Assembly: GCA_018296165.2 (NCBI GenBank)
Contig: JACKQL020000001.1
Location: forward strand, 2,294,001 to 2,358,000
Source: Termitomyces sp. T153
Taxonomy: Eukaryota > Basidiomycota > Agaricomycetes > Agaricales > Lyophyllaceae
Reading direction: 5' to 3'
DNA length: 64,000 nucleotides
Shown piece after piece: positions 1 to 11,465 of this stretch; positions within the stretch are counted from its first letter, which is position 1; each line of letters starts with the position of its first letter. The notes below the pieces were generated by a model that was not told the origin of the DNA, made no database searches, and was given only the letters and a program-made list of their open reading frames with translations. The position numbers and the translations under genes were made by a program.

Positions 1-67
1 ATTCAGGCAAAGTTCAGGCAAAAAGTTTATTCACAATGACAACTGTAGGCTAGGCTTGCGAGATAAT

Positions 68-2342
68 TCAGTCCATCATCGTCAGAAGATAAGCCACTGT
101 ATCATGAGCTGCTACATTGACTGAGAAGTTGGCAGTTGCCGCATAAGTGCCAGACAAATCAGTCCCAGTCCACATGTCGTGAAATTTCCATGTGCCACCT
201 GTCCCAATACCTGGGACATTGGACAATGTGAACGTCTTAGTCGCTGCTCCGGATGAGGTGTTGATTATGAATACATGAATTCCTTTGGACGATGCGCCTG
301 AGTAGTATTCCGGAGGCGTGGTTGTGGGTGTGGTTGTGGTTGCTTCGAAAGGAGTTGCTGCGGTTCCTATAGTAGTGTCTTGGTGGAAAGCAAGCAGTTC
401 GGCATTCTTGATAATGGCTAGTTGAGTGATATTGAGTAAGCTCAACTGATCGATGGGTTAATGAAAGCGAACACAAAAAGGAAGTGTAACTGACATCGGT
501 TCCGCTGCAAATCACCAATTCAGTGAGGAGAAGTAGATAAAAGATTAATAGGGCTCACAGCAGTATAGGACTCTTGAGGAAAGCCCAAGCAGCAAAATGA
601 GTGCGTTGTTCTTGAATTGTCAAAGCACCATTACCTGATTCATGTTACATATGGGTTAGATATATTTGCCAACAACGGGAGGGTTTCGCGCACCAATCTC
701 CATCATATCCATATCATTGTGCGCATAGAACGTTGTGGCCGAGATGTGAGCAACGTTGATGTTAATGATAGATGTAATATACGACCATGTCGGGCTTAAA
801 TAGACAATGATTAGAAAGGCCGGCAAAGGTGGGGAGGGGTTGTTTCTAACCCTGAATCACCAGACATTCTCCATGAATGACCCTACTCAGTGGTCGTCAG
901 AAAAGAGCATGCCAAGCAACCGGACTCCAGCTGAAGTGGGTTGGCATACCACTTTGGCGCCCCATTCCCAAACATTTGCCGCTCCCCAGTCACATATTTC
1001 AAATTGAATCGGGCGTGGCTGTGCTGCTAATTCTGCACTGTTAAAGCCACAGGTTTGTTTTGATCATCCTCGGATCATCCATTGAACGAGCACGAGGAAA
1101 AAGAACTGACCCCATCTGTCTGTATCGAATAGCAGTGTTAGAATTACTGGGCTTATATGAGATTTTTACCAGAGAAAAACGAGCTATACCCACTAATAAT
1201 TTCCATCGGGCGGCTTCAGTGTTTATCAATAACTGCTCATAGACATCCTCCGAGTCAGGAAAGTAAGGCACTAGTACTTACGTAGACGTCAGTCCAATTC
1301 GCAGGCACATTGCAATTATCTTATATCAGTCAAAAGAAAGAACACAAGACATGACAGGAAGGTCCAACCATATTTCAGATAATCGATGCCCCAATCATTG
1401 AAGGTTGCGGCATCGAGGGCTTCTGTGCCGAGGGAACCAGGATATCCTGCGCAGGTCGCTGTTCCAGCATCACTGAAAGACACCGCGTTTGAAATTGGTC
1501 TAGTATCATGAACTACTGACATACCTGTAGATTCCGCTTTTAAGACCAAGCGCATGGATTTTGGTGGCAAGGGAAGCTATGCCACTGGGGAACTTATTTA
1601 GATCGGGTACCATTCTCCCGGTGGTAGAATCACGCATCATGCTTGCCCAGCAATCCTAACAGGTATAAGTGCGACAAATATCAAGGACAATCAATGGTTT
1701 ACATCAATGTTAACATACTCGTAACCGACATCCTTGAGGCCAAGCGAAACGATCTGATTGGCGGCGGCTAAAATTTTTGTCTCGTTGATATCTTGAACAC
1801 AAGTCATGTCAGCAGTGTTACTTTAACACAGATAACGCTCGTACTGCATCTGTAGGCATTCCAAGAGTTCCATCTGTTGTATCAGAGCACAACATCATAA
1901 TAAGTATGTAATGAAGCTTTGAGCCTAAGTTTTTGTACCCAAGTGCTGGAAGCCTTCCGGTGAGCTTCGAAGGGGGGGTTGTTGGAGCACTGTCAGCCAA
2001 GTTCAGGGAAGTCGCAGGCAATATTGAAGTCGAAGGTGATTTCAGAGCAGCAGTAGTCTTGGATTTGGAGACCGATATTAAGGATTGAGCAGGAACGGGT
2101 ATTGTCGACGTACGGTAGATGAGCTTTGAATGCATTGAGAGTAGTATGCGTCGGAGTAGGCACACACCCATCTGAGTGAACAGGAAGTAAGTAACGTATG
2201 GCATCATTCGATTACCACATTACCCTGCTTGACAGGTTGTTGGACCAGTCCAGTAAAGACCGCCACACTGCCCATGAGGGATAGCTTCAAGTCCGAGGGC
2301 AACAGATATGGAGGCGAGGAATATTAGAGAGCTTGAAATCAT
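68..2342 (-). CDS. CBM1-GH27 alpha-galactosidase (secreted)
   Basis: This is predicted to hydrolyse terminal alpha-1,6-galactose from galactomannan and raffinose-type sugars outside the cell. The first exon starts at 2342 with a hydrophobic signal peptide ([17 protein letters not shown]). A cellulose-binding module follows ([18 protein letters not shown]), with further CBM1 residues SDAYYSQCI in the next exon, then a Ser/Thr/Pro linker. The GH27 barrel begins at [11 protein letters not shown], spliced across an intron near 1850-1920. Landmarks in order are the CAGYPGSLG loop, WGIDYLKY joined to [11 protein letters not shown] (catalytic nucleophile Asp), [15 protein letters not shown], and NDMDMMEIG (acid/base Asp) near 690-710. 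A beta-sandwich C-terminus ends in LLTMMD and stop. There are about ten exons with short introns. The landmarks I checked are present and no frame break was seen. Exact internal exon borders are only partly checked. Confidence 0.92.
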
Positions 2343-2378
2343 CCTGAATATGGGGCTTCAGATCCGGGCCAGGATGGT

Positions 2379-2387
2379 CTTATATAG
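2379..2387 (-). promoter_or_regulatory. Probable TATA box of the alpha-galactosidase gene
   Basis: Read on the minus strand this is CTATATAAG, 37 bases upstream of the start codon at 2342. The position and sequence suit a core promoter of a highly induced secreted enzyme gene. Activity is inferred, not seen. Confidence 0.5.
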
Positions 2388-2399
2388 ATTTTGCCCGTC

Positions 2400-3282
2400 T
2401 AACCTCCGTCTGTAGCTACCACGTTAGTGAGCTTATTAGGCGAATAGGACTCATGCTCCATCCTTCATTCGGCATATCTGTCTAGCTGCCCCCTTCTTGC
2501 AGTAAGACAACTCTATTGCAGAACATATATAGTCTTATTCCAGGCCAAATTAGGCTCAATACGTGATAGCTACAAGTGGCGACTTCTCTATGGAATGACC
2601 ATCTGCAGGTCATACACAGGAGAAATCTCGTCGATTCGCTTTTTTCTGAAGCCATGAGATAGGTCACATACGTCATGGATATATCTCGGCAGGTCCAATT
2701 GAAATCTCCGAGCAGCACAGAGTGGTATATTTATATAATGAGTGCTCTGTCAGTGAGTAGCCAGCCTTGGAAATACTAGTGCTTCGCGAGACTCGAGTAC
2801 TCAAACACTCAAGTAGAGGTTCCCACAGAAGTTTGTAGCAATGAACATGATTGAGCGTTCTTCAGTGATATGATAACCGCACAGAGACATGCCTTGGGAC
2901 ACAATAACCGCACAGAGACATGGTCAAAGCTACTTTGGGATACAATAACCGCACAGAGACATGCTCAAAGCTACCTTGGGTATTGAGAAGATATTTGAGT
3001 CAACGTCATCATGTCCGAGGTCGGCTCAGGGATTCCGTGTCCCGTGACAGTCCGGGGTCACGGCCCGGACACCTTCTGACCATGTACTCCTTCTGAAGGG
3101 ACGTCTCGCAGGTACTCAGCGACTACTTCGCGACTGATTCCCTGCAATGATCATAGAGTGATCAAAATATGTCTTTTCAAAATATTGATCTTGGATTCCT
3201 AGTCAGCCACTGCCTCATCGGTTTCAAGAAGGCCTACATTAGGACAGTTTTATAGAAACTCGTTTCCCTTTCCAGGTGCATT
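2400..3282. other. Divergent intergenic region between GH27 and the PH-like gene
   Basis: I see no coding region here. This 0.9-kb stretch is the only space between two divergently transcribed genes, so it should hold both promoters. Its one clear structure is a short three-copy repeat at 2873-2980, described separately. Confidence 0.6.
2873..2980. repeat. Three-copy short repeat in a divergent promoter region
   Basis: The 19-base core ataaccgcacagagacatg occurs at 2873, 2904 and 2945. Each copy is followed by a related tail ending in a cttggg-like string (period 31, then 41 bases). The copies are nearly identical, so the duplication is recent or under constraint. It lies upstream of both divergent genes. 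Confidence 0.85.
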
Positions 3283-6200
3283 ATGCTTGGTCCTCGAAGC
3301 ATGGGTGAAGGACACAAATCATCTTACTCTCTTCAATACCAACACTCGACAAAACAATTGATCAGTCGATATGAATCCATGTCAAGCTCACACGACCAGC
3401 AAGCATTCGGGAACCTGCTGGAATCACCGACAAGTCCTTCGGTGCGCTCGCCTAAGAAGGAGAAATCCCCTATGCGTCAATCCATCCGTAATCTTTTCTC
3501 TGTCTTGAAGATGGTTAATATGCGGAAAGGAAAACCAACGGAACGTCCTTTGAGCAGTTACAGGAAGAAGCACCACCCGATTTTGGATAATCATCCTGGC
3601 ATCAATGCTCCTCCGGTTCTGAGGTCTCGATCTCGGAAATTGACTAGTTCGTTATTATATCTATCTCGCACTCTGTCAGACTCCTCGGATCCGAAGGCCG
3701 TTTGGATGTCCTGCACGGCCACCCTTGAACCAGGCATCATTGTTGTCACTGGTCTAATTCACGATGAGAATCCTTTCGTACATATTATTGAACTCTCAAA
3801 TTGTACAGATGTCCGGTCACTTTCACCTCAGCAACTTGACTCGGAGGAAAGTACCCTGCTCCCCAGGAAGGGAGAGAACGACGAATTCAAAGTGTTTGAA
3901 ATTCTCTTTGAAGGACGACCACGGGAAAAATTCGCCGCCAGCTCAGTGCAGGAACGTGCAGGATGGGTCAGCGCTGTATGGTGGGCCGTTCCTTTATTGT
4001 GAATGCTTGTGCTTATACGACAGGTCTTAGGGACAGTATTTTACCATCTCAGGACCAGGATAATAATCAAACGTCTAATACCCCACAAGGTCTGCAGCCA
4101 CCAGAGAACGTTGGCGATCTCACATCGGCCTCTTCGACAGAAAACACGAGACCTCAGTCTCTCTCGCAGCGTGCCTTACCGCCTATCCCTGTGGATCAGA
4201 AACCACTGGTTACTTTGATTACCACAAGTCCGTTGAGAAACCGCAGCCAGACGAGTTCCTCATCTGTATCCTCAAGTATATACCCTCCTAGTCGACCAGT
4301 CTCACAAGCATCCTCTGGGCGGTACCTACGTTCTACGAGCCCCTCAATAGCAAATCTGAGCCAACTGTCTGTCGTCCGGCAACGTCTCGCACAGATCGAG
4401 ACCACCTGGCCCACTTCATCTGAGAGAGGTCTCATATTTCCCACATCGCCTGCGTTGTCTATCGGTACTCGTCTGACGACCCCAGTACCAAGCCTTCAGT
4501 CTGAAGCGGGGCCAATAACCATGAATCCCATGATGCGGGACGGAAGTGGTCAATCAAGTACTGCTGATTCTATTCTTGATTCTTACGGAGACCAGTCTCT
4601 GAAGTTGCCAGAACTCACACTCCTTTCGCCAATTGCGAGCCTTCCGGAGCTTGAAACGAGGGATATATCACATCCTTCAGTCCAATCTTGTTCCACGAAA
4701 CGACCATCACGCCCGGCTTCCAGGTCTGCAACCAGTTCTCGTTTCGAGCCTGTAATTGAAATGTTCCATGACCATTCGAAAAGGAGCTATAATCGAATGA
4801 ATAACTTGCGTGACGATCTTCAGACTTTGCCTCTCTCTGTTGCCTCGACTTTGGACGTTGAAGGACACACGAACCATGTACTGAATATGGTTGCGAAACT
4901 TGAGCTGCAAACACGATTGAATAGTGAACTTTTAGGTTCTATTCACAGCAAGATGGACAAACGTATCGAACCTAGCTGGACCGGTGCCAAAGACAACAGC
5001 GAGCTTGAAAAATCGATTTGGGCTCTTCGAACGGATGTTACGAAGGACCTTGCGCATATTCGGACGGCACTGGAAACGAAAAATCAGGTGGAAGCTGTGA
5101 TTAAAATGAAGAATGTGCCAGCTAAGTCTCAGTCGGAGGAAGACATCTGCCGTTTGAACTCAAAGATAGATGGTCTTCTTGCCACCCTTTCCGATAAACA
5201 GATTTCTTCAGCGAAAAATGTGGGTCAACTCGAGGTATGTGCCTGTCCTGTCTGCATAAACTCTAGCTTGATATTCGTTCCAGAAAACGTTGGTCAACAT
5301 AAGTTCTTTGATAGAGAAAGATAATGGAAGGCAGGAACTCCAGGCCCAGCAGCAGTCTGAGACTGTTCGGTACCTGGCAGAGCTTAACTCAGTGGGTCGC
5401 CCGTTTCCTTGACCGATTTACTGTTGACCCAGCCTCAAGTGGCTAGAAGCTTTGGTCAATCACGACAAGGTTCAAAACCACAATTTATCCGTCAAACTTG
5501 ATCAGCTTTGCCAAGATTTGAATAGCGCGGAAGGAGGCTCGACATTAATCACAGATATTCGCCACTTAGTCCAAAGTACAGTGGCAAGAGATCATAAGTT
5601 TGCTGCGCTGCAAGCGTCACTAGACGGTGTTTTTGCCACATTGAATGAGAACCCAGTGGAAACAAGTGAGTCGACTGTCAATTGTTTATTCTAAATAGGA
5701 CATTAGTTTTACTCTCGCAGGTATTACTCGTTTGACAGCGTTGATCGACCACCAGTGTCAATATCAGGAACAACTTGTCCGGGCTTTAGGTACAGGTGCG
5801 CTAGCTCTTCGTATAATCAATTATCAACCTATGGACAAATGTTACTTTACTAGAGATCTTTGATGAAATTAAAGGAGAGCGGCTGCGTTTTGTTGAAGCC
5901 ATGAAGGAAGCAACTGCAATCAATGTGCAGGGTAAGATCGAGGATATACATTAACCGAGTCGCCCGTGCCTAATGACTCCACAGTCCATGTTGAGCAATT
6001 CAAACAAGAATTGAAGCGAGAAGTTGTGGAAATGACCGAAGAGGTTGGACGTTTGCATCAAGATCGACAAGCCATGCAGAACCAAATTGCAGATCTTTTC
6101 GCTTTCTACAGGCAACAGAGGGAGGTAGTCGAAAATGTGAGTTCATTTGAAAACGACAATTGTCACTGCTTTTACGGATGGATTTTGCAGGGCCAGCCTT

Positions 6201-6295
6201 GCAACACATCAACATATGAAGGACAAACAGGAATACAGGATGTCAATCGCTACCCTACCAGATTGAATGACGTCAAAGGTTCAAAGGTTTACTAA
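3283..6295 (+). CDS. Hypothetical protein with PH-like segment and C-terminal coiled coils
   Basis: I do not recognise this gene by name. Eight exons splice cleanly (3283-3980, 4031-5234, 5284-5391, 5440-5665, 5721-5789, 5854-5931, 5985-6136, 6191-6295). They total 2,640 coding bases, giving 879 residues. The N-terminal part, around residues 130-235, ends in a pattern typical of a PH domain: FKVFEILFEGRPREKFAA followed by RAGWVSAVWDSIL. A long Ser/Pro/Thr-rich low-complexity stretch follows, then several heptad-like segments (for example QFKQELKREVVEMTEEVGRL). A cortical or membrane-tethered scaffold is possible, but function is unknown. It is convergent with the AlkB-like gene, with stop codons 52 bases apart. 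Confidence 0.85.
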
Positions 6296-6347
6296 ACCTG
6301 CTGTATTACGGAGACACCTAATTATGTCCCAAATTTGACTCTTTTTT

Positions 6348-9300
6348 TTAGCTTCTATGCATGAAATCATCTACTTCGAGTTTTGTTGAGACTGCTATAT
6401 TTCTTGCTGTAGCTGCGATCCGAAAATTTGTTGGAACAACAGTATGTCTAAAGAAATTATCAAACAGGTGATGACCAGATCAAAGATTGGAACTTTTACT
6501 CATATCTGACTTGAATCCCTGCGCCATCCATGACCAAGATGTCACCCTGCGCTGAATTCAAAAGATCATTTCCATCTCATCAGAAAATCAACACCTACAT
6601 GTCGAAGAAGAATCGTCAACGCAATAGAATTATTCTCCAATTCTTCCTCGCGTAGATATTTATGGTTTACACGAAAGTGCATTAGCGCAGGTGAACCGAG
6701 TGATAATCCTGCGACCATAGGGCCTAAGCCACGTTCACTGTCGCTATGGAACTTTTGAATAGGAATCAGTACATCGCACGTGTGTCAAGACGACAACATA
6801 CAGCCATCTTCTGACGTTCCATGTAAGCAGCACTAGAAATATCAACATCTCAAATAATATACAGAGATGTCCTTTAGAATCGTACCTCAGTACTTCGTTG
6901 AACTCTGAGTGTATCCCGAGAGCTTGCCGAATGCGTAATTGGATCAGGTCTCGTGCTTTTATCACCGCACTCGATGTTTCACTGAAAGGCACACTATTAG
7001 CCGTTCCCCCAACATACTTGTCATCTTGTTATCAGCGAATAGACAACTTGAAGTTTATTGTACAGAACTGACTTGATATGGCTCTCCGGCTGCGACTGAC
7101 ATCAGGATTGAGTTTATGCAGATGAAGGACTGTACCGACAATTTTGAGAGAAATAATTAGTCAGAAGTGGGCCTCTGCCTTTCGACGAGGTCAATTCAGC
7201 TTATGAAAACATATTTGAACATACATTTATGCTGATGTTTGTTCATATGTAAGTTTCGAAGTTTCGGTGCGATTGCATTATGGACAACTTGCCGCTCTCA
7301 TGGGCCATCGTCGAAACTTCAATGTACCTGCTAGAGCGTGTTCTTGATACTCCTTGAAAATTATATCGGCATCCTTGTTTCCGCGAGGTGTTGTAGCTTG
7401 AATGTGATGGATACACCCGCTGATATATATAGTGAGCTTGCTGTGAAGATATTGTATCGTAAACGAACCGACCTTGCGTCAGGTAGCACGAAAGTTTGTA
7501 CCCGCGCCATCGCAGATCCGATGGTAAATAGACTCGAAGATCCTTTCCAAATCCCTAAGAAAGTAGGAAACCATAGACCGTTAGGTACGTGAGATAAGAT
7601 AAAAACTCTACGAACCGCTAGAGGGCTGGATACAGTGATCCAGAAATGAACTAGGAAGGTCCTCATTCCAAAACTCTTCAGGGGTGCGTAGTTTGCCAGG
7701 AAGCCCTACTATCTTCTAGATTGCTCAATCAGATTAATGAACCTCTGAGTAAAAACGAGAACTTTACATGGCAATACATGCATTCCCAGTGTTCCCATTT
7801 CGACCTTGATAAGCTCTAACATCAACGTCGGCATGAAACGTAAAACGCCAGTACATACGACATACCTACAAGATAATCTCCCACAATTACGACAATGTAG
7901 CCCTCTGGTAAAGGCATATGTCGTGCCAATGGACCCTTGCGATATTTCAGGATGTACTGGGCAAATATCTCTGAGATTGAGCGGTAGCAGATATGGCTTC
8001 GAAAGTTGTAGAAATTTGGAATCATAGGTGAGATTGTATGACGGTCGACCGCTGGACTCGGTATCGAACCAGAAAGAGGAACAAGCCGGATTGAGACATA
8101 CCCATGCCAGCTCATAAACCTTGGGAGATTTTTTGCTACAGGTGGGACATGCTGCATACACATCGTCAACTGCGAATGGGCTAGAGATAGTTTCCAATCA
8201 TTATTAAGGATTTGATACAACCACAGGAACCTACATGCGGGTGGTGAGTCTGGTTCTTGTGATTTTGGCTAATGGGGGCAACGAACAATTAGAAGGTCAA
8301 GTGTCAGAGAATACCACACGAACCAGGCAGGTCCTGAGCTGCTCCAGGTATATCAGCACCGAATTCAGGGTTACACGACCACTGCCGACTCTCGACTCGA
8401 AGATCACGAAGTGACTTCAGATCGCCGGTAGAGCTAACACTTGACTTCAGATCGCCGGTAGAGCTAACACTTGACTTCAGATCGCCGGTAAAGCTAACAC
8501 TGGGGGACCCTTCTTCTGCCTGTGCAGTCCACCATGGCTGACCCTGTAGATCATGGTAAGATGTCAAAGCAAGGTTCACTTATGTCGAAGTCACACCTGT
8601 CCGTCGCACCACTGGAATGCAAATTTGTACCTGACAACACGCCCTCGCATGTTCTCAGCAGGATGATATTCCGCTGCGATAGCGAAGGTTAAAATTTAGT
8701 GTGAAGATATTGATCTCATTAACAGCTAACCCCATGCATGTGAGATCGTATAGAAACCAAGTACTGCGTAAGTGATTCCTTTGGGACGGAGATCATATGG
8801 GAATAGCGCATACTTGTCGTCAATTAGAAGGACCAAAGGCCTATATTCTCTATAATTCGTAAGCAAGGCCCGGATTGACTTGTCTTGAGCGAGTTGATCG
8901 TCAGCCGCTCGTGTGGTTGACTTCCCTTGACGACTGTGAGCACTTTCCGCTTTTCCGCCTCTTGAAGTCCACCAAGGTCAAGAGCCAATCACAAACCTTG
9001 TACAGTCAGATTTACTTACCCATGCGATATGATGAGTCGACCATCGTGCTCAAAGGTATCGTGCCTATATCATGATAAATGTCAGGTGAGGGCTTTTCAA
9101 CAGCTGTTGACATATTACATGGAGGAAAATGCACTGAGTAGATAGCCTTTGGCATGGTCATTGGTAAAATAGACACCTCCTTGGTAACTCCGAAACCAAT
9201 CGAAGGATTCGCACACCTCCTGGCGAGACTGCAGGAATTTTAATGACAAAGCTACATCGGTTGGAGCTCGAGATTACCTGTGCCCAAATCGGAGGATAGC

Positions 9301-10504
9301 GAGGCAGCGGCGGTTTAACAACATCAACACGTAGATTGGGATTCTTCAATGAATTGTTGTAAGTTAGGATATCGTTACGTTCCTCGCTGCCCGACTCTGA
9401 AAGATTTAGGCCCTGTGATAATCGAGATTCCCAGTTTCAAGGATATCTTGTAGGCCGTTGATAACACATACCGAGATATGGGGTATACTGAGGTCTTCGT
9501 CTATAGCGGTTTCAAGCATGATTTCAGGTTGAATATCATCAGCGGGAGGACTTGACAGGGTCGTAGAAGAAAAAGGATCTATATCCATATTCTCGGTGGA
9601 CATTCTGAGTGATGACATTACTATGTCATCCTTTTCATGACGGACAGTGGGCTCATTTACTAAACAGGAGTCAGCAAGGACGTCCCTTTTTGGCAGGGAA
9701 AACTCCATGGCAATGCGCTGCTTGTTTGGCGGTAATATCACGATTTGTTGAGCGGATTCTAGCAGCTCGAGAGTAGTCCCCACTTGGAGTTTGCCCTGCA
9801 GAGATAGAGAGACCGAAGAGGGAGACGATGTTTTCTGTGACATTGGAGAGGATGTCTGGAACGTAGTACTAATCTTGAGGGGACCTGTGAACCTGTCCGA
9901 AAGAGTCTGGGCGCCTTCGAAGCCGGCGCCGCCGTTCTTGGTGTTTTTGGCTCGAATAGATGATCCAAGCCGAGATTTCGCACTAAGAATTTCCCTCTTG
10001 GTACCATTTATAATATGGCAAGACAAACGGAGCTTTCTTTTGGATATAGTAGTCCTATTGGTTGTGGCAGCTACCGCAAATTCTACTGGGGTGTAGTCGA
10101 ATCCACGTTTGGAACGTTCCTGGCGGAGGAAGTTGGCAGCACTATCATCATTTCGATTCGGATTGTGCTCTGAAAGGTTCCAATAAAAAATGACGAAGGC
10201 TTGACGCGTTTTCGGGCCCGGTCTGACTCTATGTTTCTTGCCTTCCGATGGAGACGATTTGAAAGCCAATCGAGCCCAAGCATCGGCTGCGACAACCTGA
10301 AGGAAAAATGGGACTTATAGAGCCGCAATGAAACTATGCACTAACCTCATCGCCTTTGAATCCCGCTGCCATGCTATCGAGGAAGCTATTGATCTCGTGT
10401 TTCCTTGAACGACGAGAACCACTAGAACCAAGCATAAGGAATCCAGACGAGAAGGGCTCATCTTCGAGAAGGGTTTTATCATACACGCCTGAAGGAGTGC
10501 GCAT
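6348..10504 (-). CDS. AlkB-like 2OG-Fe(II) oxygenase with zinc-binding region
   Basis: A large multi-exon gene starts at 10504 (MRTPSGVYDKTLLEDEPF). The first exons are 10504-10346, 10296-9472 and 9412-9278. The middle part has paired cysteines (CPTCSKK, CLNPACSSFW, CRNCGRLSC, WECMYC) consistent with one or more zinc-binding modules. The C-terminal part is a double-stranded beta-helix oxygenase. It shows the iron-binding HxD in KFHSDSERGLGPMVAG near 6715, then GDILVMDGAGIQVRYE. The distal His is in HTVVPTNFRIAATAR after a final intron, and the stop is at 6348-6350. The iron triad is complete, so an active dioxygenase is plausible. Related fungal proteins are called AlkB-like, but the substrate is unknown. 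Only part of the exon set in 6740-9280 was resolved. An in-frame 30-base repeat lies at 8411-8500. Confidence 0.8.
8411..8500 (-). repeat. Three-copy 30-bp in-frame minisatellite inside the AlkB-like gene
   Basis: A 30-base unit (gtgacttcagatcgccggta plus ten bases in the first copy) is repeated three times, at 8411-8440, 8441-8470 and 8471-8500. The third copy differs at a single position in its core. Read on the minus strand it adds the decapeptide SSVSSTGDLK per copy without breaking the frame, between the GQPWWTAQ and ESRQWSCNPEF segments. Confidence 0.95.
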
Positions 10505-10697
10505 GTGAGAAGGAGTACAAGTTCAAAGTTGAACATCGTGGCATAGGTGGGAACATCACGTTGGTCACCTCAATCACCAGGGTCACACAAAGACAATTGA
10601 ACGCGAATACTGCTTGCAGTTTTCAAGACCATTCGGATCATTAAACTTTGTAGTTTCTCAATCGTTGAATACAAAAAAAAATCTATGAGAATAGATA

Positions 10698-11347
10698 TTA
10701 TTTTGCAAGAGCATGTTGTAGCGTCTCGTAAACATCAGCCTCGACCCGTGCCTCCGCCTTATCAGCTTCAGAGCCACTACCAGACGCAACTTTCAAAGCC
10801 TCAGAAAGGTTGGCACGGACGGCCTGGAGCACAGAGTGAGTCAATGATGGGTAATGAAAACTACTACCGCACCTCTAGTGAGAATTTCTCTAATGGCGCA
10901 GCCTCTACAACGTTGATGGTCAGTTTGTTGTTTGGGTGAACGGTAGCAAAGCCGCTAGACGCTGAATGTCACAAAGAGGGTAAGAAAACGTTTGATGATA
11001 TACTACTATCAACATACTGAACCACTTTTTTGATGCACCATTTGTTTCGATAACTTCGACGACACCGGGGCGCAGAGGTTCGATAGAAGGAACGTGATTG
11101 GCAAGGATACCCATGTCACCAGCTTCGGCAGCAATGTTCACCTGAACGACATCTGTAGACGTGAAGATGGACTGTAGCAACGTCATCAAGATGTGGGGTT
11201 TGTCGAAAGGTGGATGCAACATACCTCGTGGGGCAAGACAAGAGAAAGCTTGAGTTTGTCGGTGGCTTCAGCGTAGCCACGTCTTCCGAGCGTTCTCAAG
11301 GAAGGCGCTTTGCGGGCAACGGAGGTGAGGATTCGCAAGGACGACAT
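10698..11347 (-). CDS. ATP16: Mitochondrial ATP synthase subunit delta
   Basis: This is the F1 central-stalk subunit, homologous to bacterial epsilon, that couples rotation of the c-ring to catalysis. Exon 1 (11347-11225) encodes an Arg-rich mitochondrial presequence (MSSLRILTSVARKAPSLRTL) and the start of the mature protein, DKLKLSLVLPHE. Exon 2 starts at 11171 with the beta-sandwich VQVNIAAEAGDMGILANHVP, followed by RPGVVEVIETNGASKKWF. The later exons give GFATVHPNNKLTINVVEAAP and an Ala/Glu-rich helical C-terminus (DVYETLQHALAK) with stop at 10698-10700. Order and length of about 160 residues fit the family. It lies 118 bases downstream of the glutamate-cysteine ligase stop, on the same strand. 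Confidence 0.93.
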
Positions 11348-11465
11348 TTTCGTGGAATGCAGGCAATATTTTGACTCGCGTGTTTACGGATTTGTTACCG
11401 GACAATGCCGAAGAATTAAATAAAAACTTAGGTTATTCAATGAATAATGAAAAGGAAATCTGATT

